Shown here piece by piece: positions 60,156 through 64,000 of a stretch of 64,000 nt of DNA; positions within the stretch are counted from its first letter, which is position 1, and every line of letters starts with the position of its first letter. This stretch comes from Tanytarsus gracilentus. Taxonomy: Eukaryota; Arthropoda; Insecta; Diptera; Chironomidae. The notes beneath the pieces were generated by a model. The model did not search any database and was not told where the DNA came from. It worked only from the letters and a program-made list of their open reading frames with translations. The stretch is taken from NCBI GenBank assembly GCA_038502055.1, contig JAXRKN010000032.1:1054001-1118000 (forward strand), read 5' to 3'. A program made the position numbers and the translations under genes.

Positions 60156-63100
60156 CTGCAAAGAGAGAATTTTAGAATTATCAATTTATGTTGAAAAAAA
60201 ATCAATAAAATTCGGGATTAGAGCGCTGCGGTGAGAGGAGATTTTAATTTGCGAAAGCTGGAGCTCTTCGTGAAACAAATTAGCGAACATTAAGACGACA
60301 TGGCGGATGCGCGAAAGAAGAGCAGAATTTTATCTTGCAGAATGGAACGACCGTTTTCTTTAATCTCCCCTAAAAGTTAATTATTTAATGGGAATGTGTT
60401 TGTTTGTTGGCTTCGCGGACTGAACGGATTAAAGGGTCATTTTGAAAATTTTAAATTAATTGAGTTTGAATCTTTCTTAATATTTTAATAAGAAATTAAT
60501 TTTCGTGCGATTTTGTTTTTTAAGAAAAAAGAATAAAAATCTACGCATTAAAATGGAAGCTTGTAGTAATAGTAAGAACAACTTTTAGCATGTGCTGCTT
60601 TTGTTGAAGATTCTAAAAGGCTCAAGAGCAAGTAAAACTGGAAAAACATAAATATCAGTTCCTCACTCGCTGCTGTTATCTTTCAGTGAATTTTTTTTGT
60701 TATTCATTTTCCTTTGACCACTTCTCTTTTGTTTCATTCTTGCCGGTATATTTTTTCTTATCGTCGAGCGACTCTTTTATGGGCTTAAGAGAATAAAGAA
60801 TGAGAGAAAAGACCAAAACGAAATCCCCATCGGAAATTGAATGAAACAACGTGGAGATGTCGAAGAGTAAGAGTGCAAGAGATATGATAGGGATTGGAGA
60901 AGAAAAAAATTATTCAATTCCCGAAAATGCACTTTTGGTTGAATATTAAACCTCGTTCACGTGTGTGCTTAAAGTTTAAATCTTTTTTACTCTAACGACA
61001 AATCGTCTCATGAATATTTTCGAGGGAAAATTCTTGCGTTTGGACTTGTTTTAAAATAATTTAGAAAATAAATATTATTACAGCATTTTCGATTAAACCC
61101 CCAAGTAAACACTCTCGTCTATCTTTTTTTCAAAGAATTCCCTCGCATTGATGATTTTAAATAATATACAAAATTATTCAAGAAGGAGAAACGTTATCGC
61201 ACCGGTCGGAATGGTTCAATAAAAATGAAAATGCATTAAAGAAATCGAAACGTTAATTGATGATAAGTTGCTGATATGGTTAATGTGTTTTGGAATATTA
61301 ATTTTTTACCATCCTCTTCTTTTCTTCTCCCCCCATTTCTTCTTCTTTATGCGCGGAGACTTAGAACATTCGAATGTTTCTTGCATTTGGAAAATTATTA
61401 TAGCCAGACGACTTTTTTAATCTCTCGGAATTTCTTATAATAAAAACACTTTAGAATGCAGAGATGATCATTCTTTTATTTTCGCTGCTCTCTTTGCGTG
61501 CGACATTCACGTATCATCTTTTTCGTTGGAGATCAAAAAAAAAATAATTTTAAATTCTTTCAGATCGCTCTTTTTTTATTTGTAACATGTCAGCGATCAT
61601 CAAAGGAGATTTCAGGGGTTTTAAAAAGGAAACGTGCCGTGTGTTTTAAGTGCTCTGGAAGAAAACTTTTCGCAAAATCGTCGCCAATTTTTTTCCTCAT
61701 TCTCTTTCCATCATTTTACGAAAAATTTCGCAATTGACTAAAATATTTTTTGCCATTTGCTGCGGAATTATTGCAGGTTTTATTTTATATTGCAAGCAAT
61801 CTGTTCGACGTGAGATTGCTCGAGCATTTTCGTGAAATTACGCAGACCGCGGAAAGAAGAATCCCATTTCGAAAAAAAAGGGTACACTGTTGGCTCTTTT
61901 CGCGGAAAAAGGAAATTTCTTTTGAATTGTAGCAAAATTGCAATTGAACTGTCAATCGGGCAACTCGAGCGGAGAATGGGAAGAAGGTGGAATGTCCATT
62001 GGCAGTAGCAGGCAGAAGGAGCAGAAAATAGCGACGAATGTCGAGGAGGCAATTTACCGAAATTTCAATGGAATTTCTTATTTTGCTCATGCTCGCAATA
62101 AAATGCCAACAGTGTCGGTAGTCGGTACAAGAGGGCAAAAGAGGCGGTAAAAATGATTTTGATCTCCTCAATTCAACTCTGCATCTCGCTTATGTTGCTT
62201 CTTCTTAGCATCAATTGTGTTTGTTCTTTCTCGGTTATTGCCGAGTTACTTTTTACAATTTTTAACGTTTTCTGAAGTATTTAAACGAAAAAATTTAAAA
62301 GAGGTTTTGATAAATATTTTATTTTTCATCATAAAAAGCAGCCACTGAAAAAAAAAATTCTGCTGCTGCACTTAAGCCTCGCTGCCACTCTTTTGTGTAA
62401 TTAAATAAAAATATCAAAAGAACTCCGCAATACGTTATAAATTGCACTTAAAAAGATTGTCTTGTTATTTTAAAATCATCTGGATGACACATCCATTCAT
62501 TGAAGCGCACACAAGAATTATTTTTGTAGAAATTTAAAATTGATAATTGTTGATGACTGCTCTTCACCAATTAAGCGATCGCAAACACACACACACACAT
62601 ATCAATTTATTTAATGAGACGACAGTAAACATCCATTAGCGAGATGGTAAAAAATCCGGTTCGATCATAGATGAAAAAGGCTAGAAAATGAAATTCAGAA
62701 GCCGAGCAGTGATGGACACGACATTCGATGAATATTTCAGGCTTGGAATTTCTTCATTCTTTTATTTTTCATTTCGTGGCACTTAGCGGGTTTTTTAAAA
62801 ACATATTTTCCCTCTCTCTCACTCACTCAGCAGTGTTTCTGATAATAAAAATTAATTTGCATAATTGTGTATATTTCAATCCATCGCGACCGAAGATCTC
62901 AAAAATCTCACGAAACAAATTTCATTCACAAGTTTTAACTTCACCTTCTTTTGTTCAAAGTGCCAGTCATAAATTCATAAAACTGAATCGAAGCTCTTTC
63001 TTTCTTCTCCTCATCTACATTTCGCAGCCTCACATATATGAGAAAAATATATTGTAATAAAAGAAGGAAAAATTTCCATCACATTTCGGAGATTGTGTTA

Positions 63101-64000
63101 ATTAACACATCTTGAAGTGGCCACAATAACAGACGCGCGATGGAAAAGAAAAGAGTCATTTTTTACAGCTCCGCATATCCATAAATAATTTTTTCTCCTC
63201 TTATTCCATCTCATGTGCATTCATCATCATCACATGGCCCCTCGTCGCATTTCAATTCCATAAAGTTTGTATAAGCGCTCAGTGTTCTTAAGTGCACTTT
63301 TCATCTACACCACACAATATCAATTAACATCTTGTACTCATGCATTCGAATATTTAAACAAAAGTGGCAAGGAGAGAACACTCGAAAGTAATTTTCAAAT
63401 GTTTTGTTAATGGAATTTTTCAAGAATAAAAAGAATTGTGATTAAATTTTTTTTTAAATTTCCATCCCTTGCTCAATGTATAAAACATTAAACTGTACAT
63501 TTGAGAACTATCGAGGAGAACTTTTACGACTTTATGCGTTTTTTATGGATTTTTTTGTCAAAATTATTTTTATTGAGGCTTCTGTCTTCCATCAATCCTA
63601 AGTGCTCCATTTAACCTCTTCGTAATCTTTCCGCTCTGCCCGAGCGATTTTTTAAGAATGCCTCTAATATTCAAATTATTCTTCATCTCTCCTTATATAT
63701 GCGTCACATTTTACCTTCTTCTGGTTTCGTTATCGTAAAAACCTCTCTCGACCGTGCCGCGAAGAAACAAAGAATGAAATGGAAAGAAAATTGAATGAGA
63801 AGAGAAATAAAAGCAGTGTGATCGCGTGTAAATGTTGCGTCACTATGGAGATCTCCGACTCCCGATTTAAGGCGAAAGTCACGCGGAGCGGCCGATGACT
63901 TAATACTTAATAGCCACAGTGAGCCCAAAAATAATCTTAATTTATTTTTTATGTTTCGTTAATTTTTTTCTTCTTCTTGGTCGCTCGCTTGCCGCATTTA
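60156..64000. other. Probable Frizzled intron or upstream sequence
   Basis: No supportable coding exon on either strand, including no Cys-rich-domain first exon for Frizzled. A short CA repeat lies at about 62586 to 62600. Open frames between 61498 and 62171 and at 63704 to 63928 lack family signatures and overlap one another on both strands. Confidence 0.5.

Noticed and set aside
61498..62171. Cluster of overlapping frames on both strands
   Set aside because: None has a recognisable domain or splice partners, and they conflict with one another.
1..64000. CRISPR arrays, operons, ribosome binding sites, prokaryotic terminators
   Set aside because: The window is intron-rich insect nuclear DNA; none of these was seen or expected.

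Overview
The window is eukaryotic nuclear DNA from an insect, most likely a dipteran and perhaps a midge- or mosquito-like nematoceran. It is very AT-rich. Genes are split by short GT-AG introns, many of 50 to 70 bases. The gene set includes insect-typical families: takeout/JHBP, obstructor chitin-binding protein, ZAD zinc-finger proteins, a thioester protein, an inebriated-like SLC6 transporter and a Patched-related protein. The dipteran placement rests on resemblance of the obstructor-E, Ldh and inebriated-like products to the fly proteins as I remember them; the nematoceran guess is weaker. All exon joins below were made by hand from splice signals and reading frame.

Layout. Bases 1 to 13572 hold no gene I can support, only AT-rich sequence, a decayed repeat with a hairpin (about 4.7 to 6.3 kb) and simple repeats. 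From 13.5 to 28 kb come a takeout-like protein (-), a secreted protein with a MATH/TRAF-like domain (-), obstructor-E (+), L-lactate dehydrogenase (-) with a tandemly duplicated upstream region, and a ZAD-C2H2 zinc-finger protein (+). From 28 to 35 kb three genes lie on the minus strand: a thioester-containing complement-like protein, MRTO4 and a COMM-domain protein. From 35.6 to 42.3 kb lies an inebriated-like SLC6 transporter whose 5' region carries an insertion of about 1 kb full of short tandem repeats. A ZAD-only protein (-) and a foldback element with small ORFs follow to 45.7 kb. From 46 to 60 kb genes are dense: mitochondrial poly(A) polymerase (+), cytosolic aspartate aminotransferase (-), the CAD/DFF40 apoptotic nuclease (-), an EEF1A lysine methyltransferase (+), a Patched-related protein (+) with mitochondrial ClpP nested antisense in its first intron, a tiny membrane protein (+), and a Frizzled receptor (-) whose first exon(s) are not found here. 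Bases 60.2 to 64 kb are probably Frizzled intron or upstream sequence.

The neighbours do not form one pathway; this is an ordinary mixed insect gene neighbourhood. The most unusual structures are: (1) two tandem copies upstream of Ldh, each ending in an ATG-G/GTAAGT junction that would splice in frame to the Ldh coding exon; (2) a pair of inverted small-ORF copies whose reading frames differ by substitutions and one in-frame indel; (3) the minisatellite-filled insertion in the inebriated 5' region; and (4) clpP nested inside the Patched-related gene. I found no operon, CRISPR array, convincing tRNA or rRNA gene, or intact transposase.
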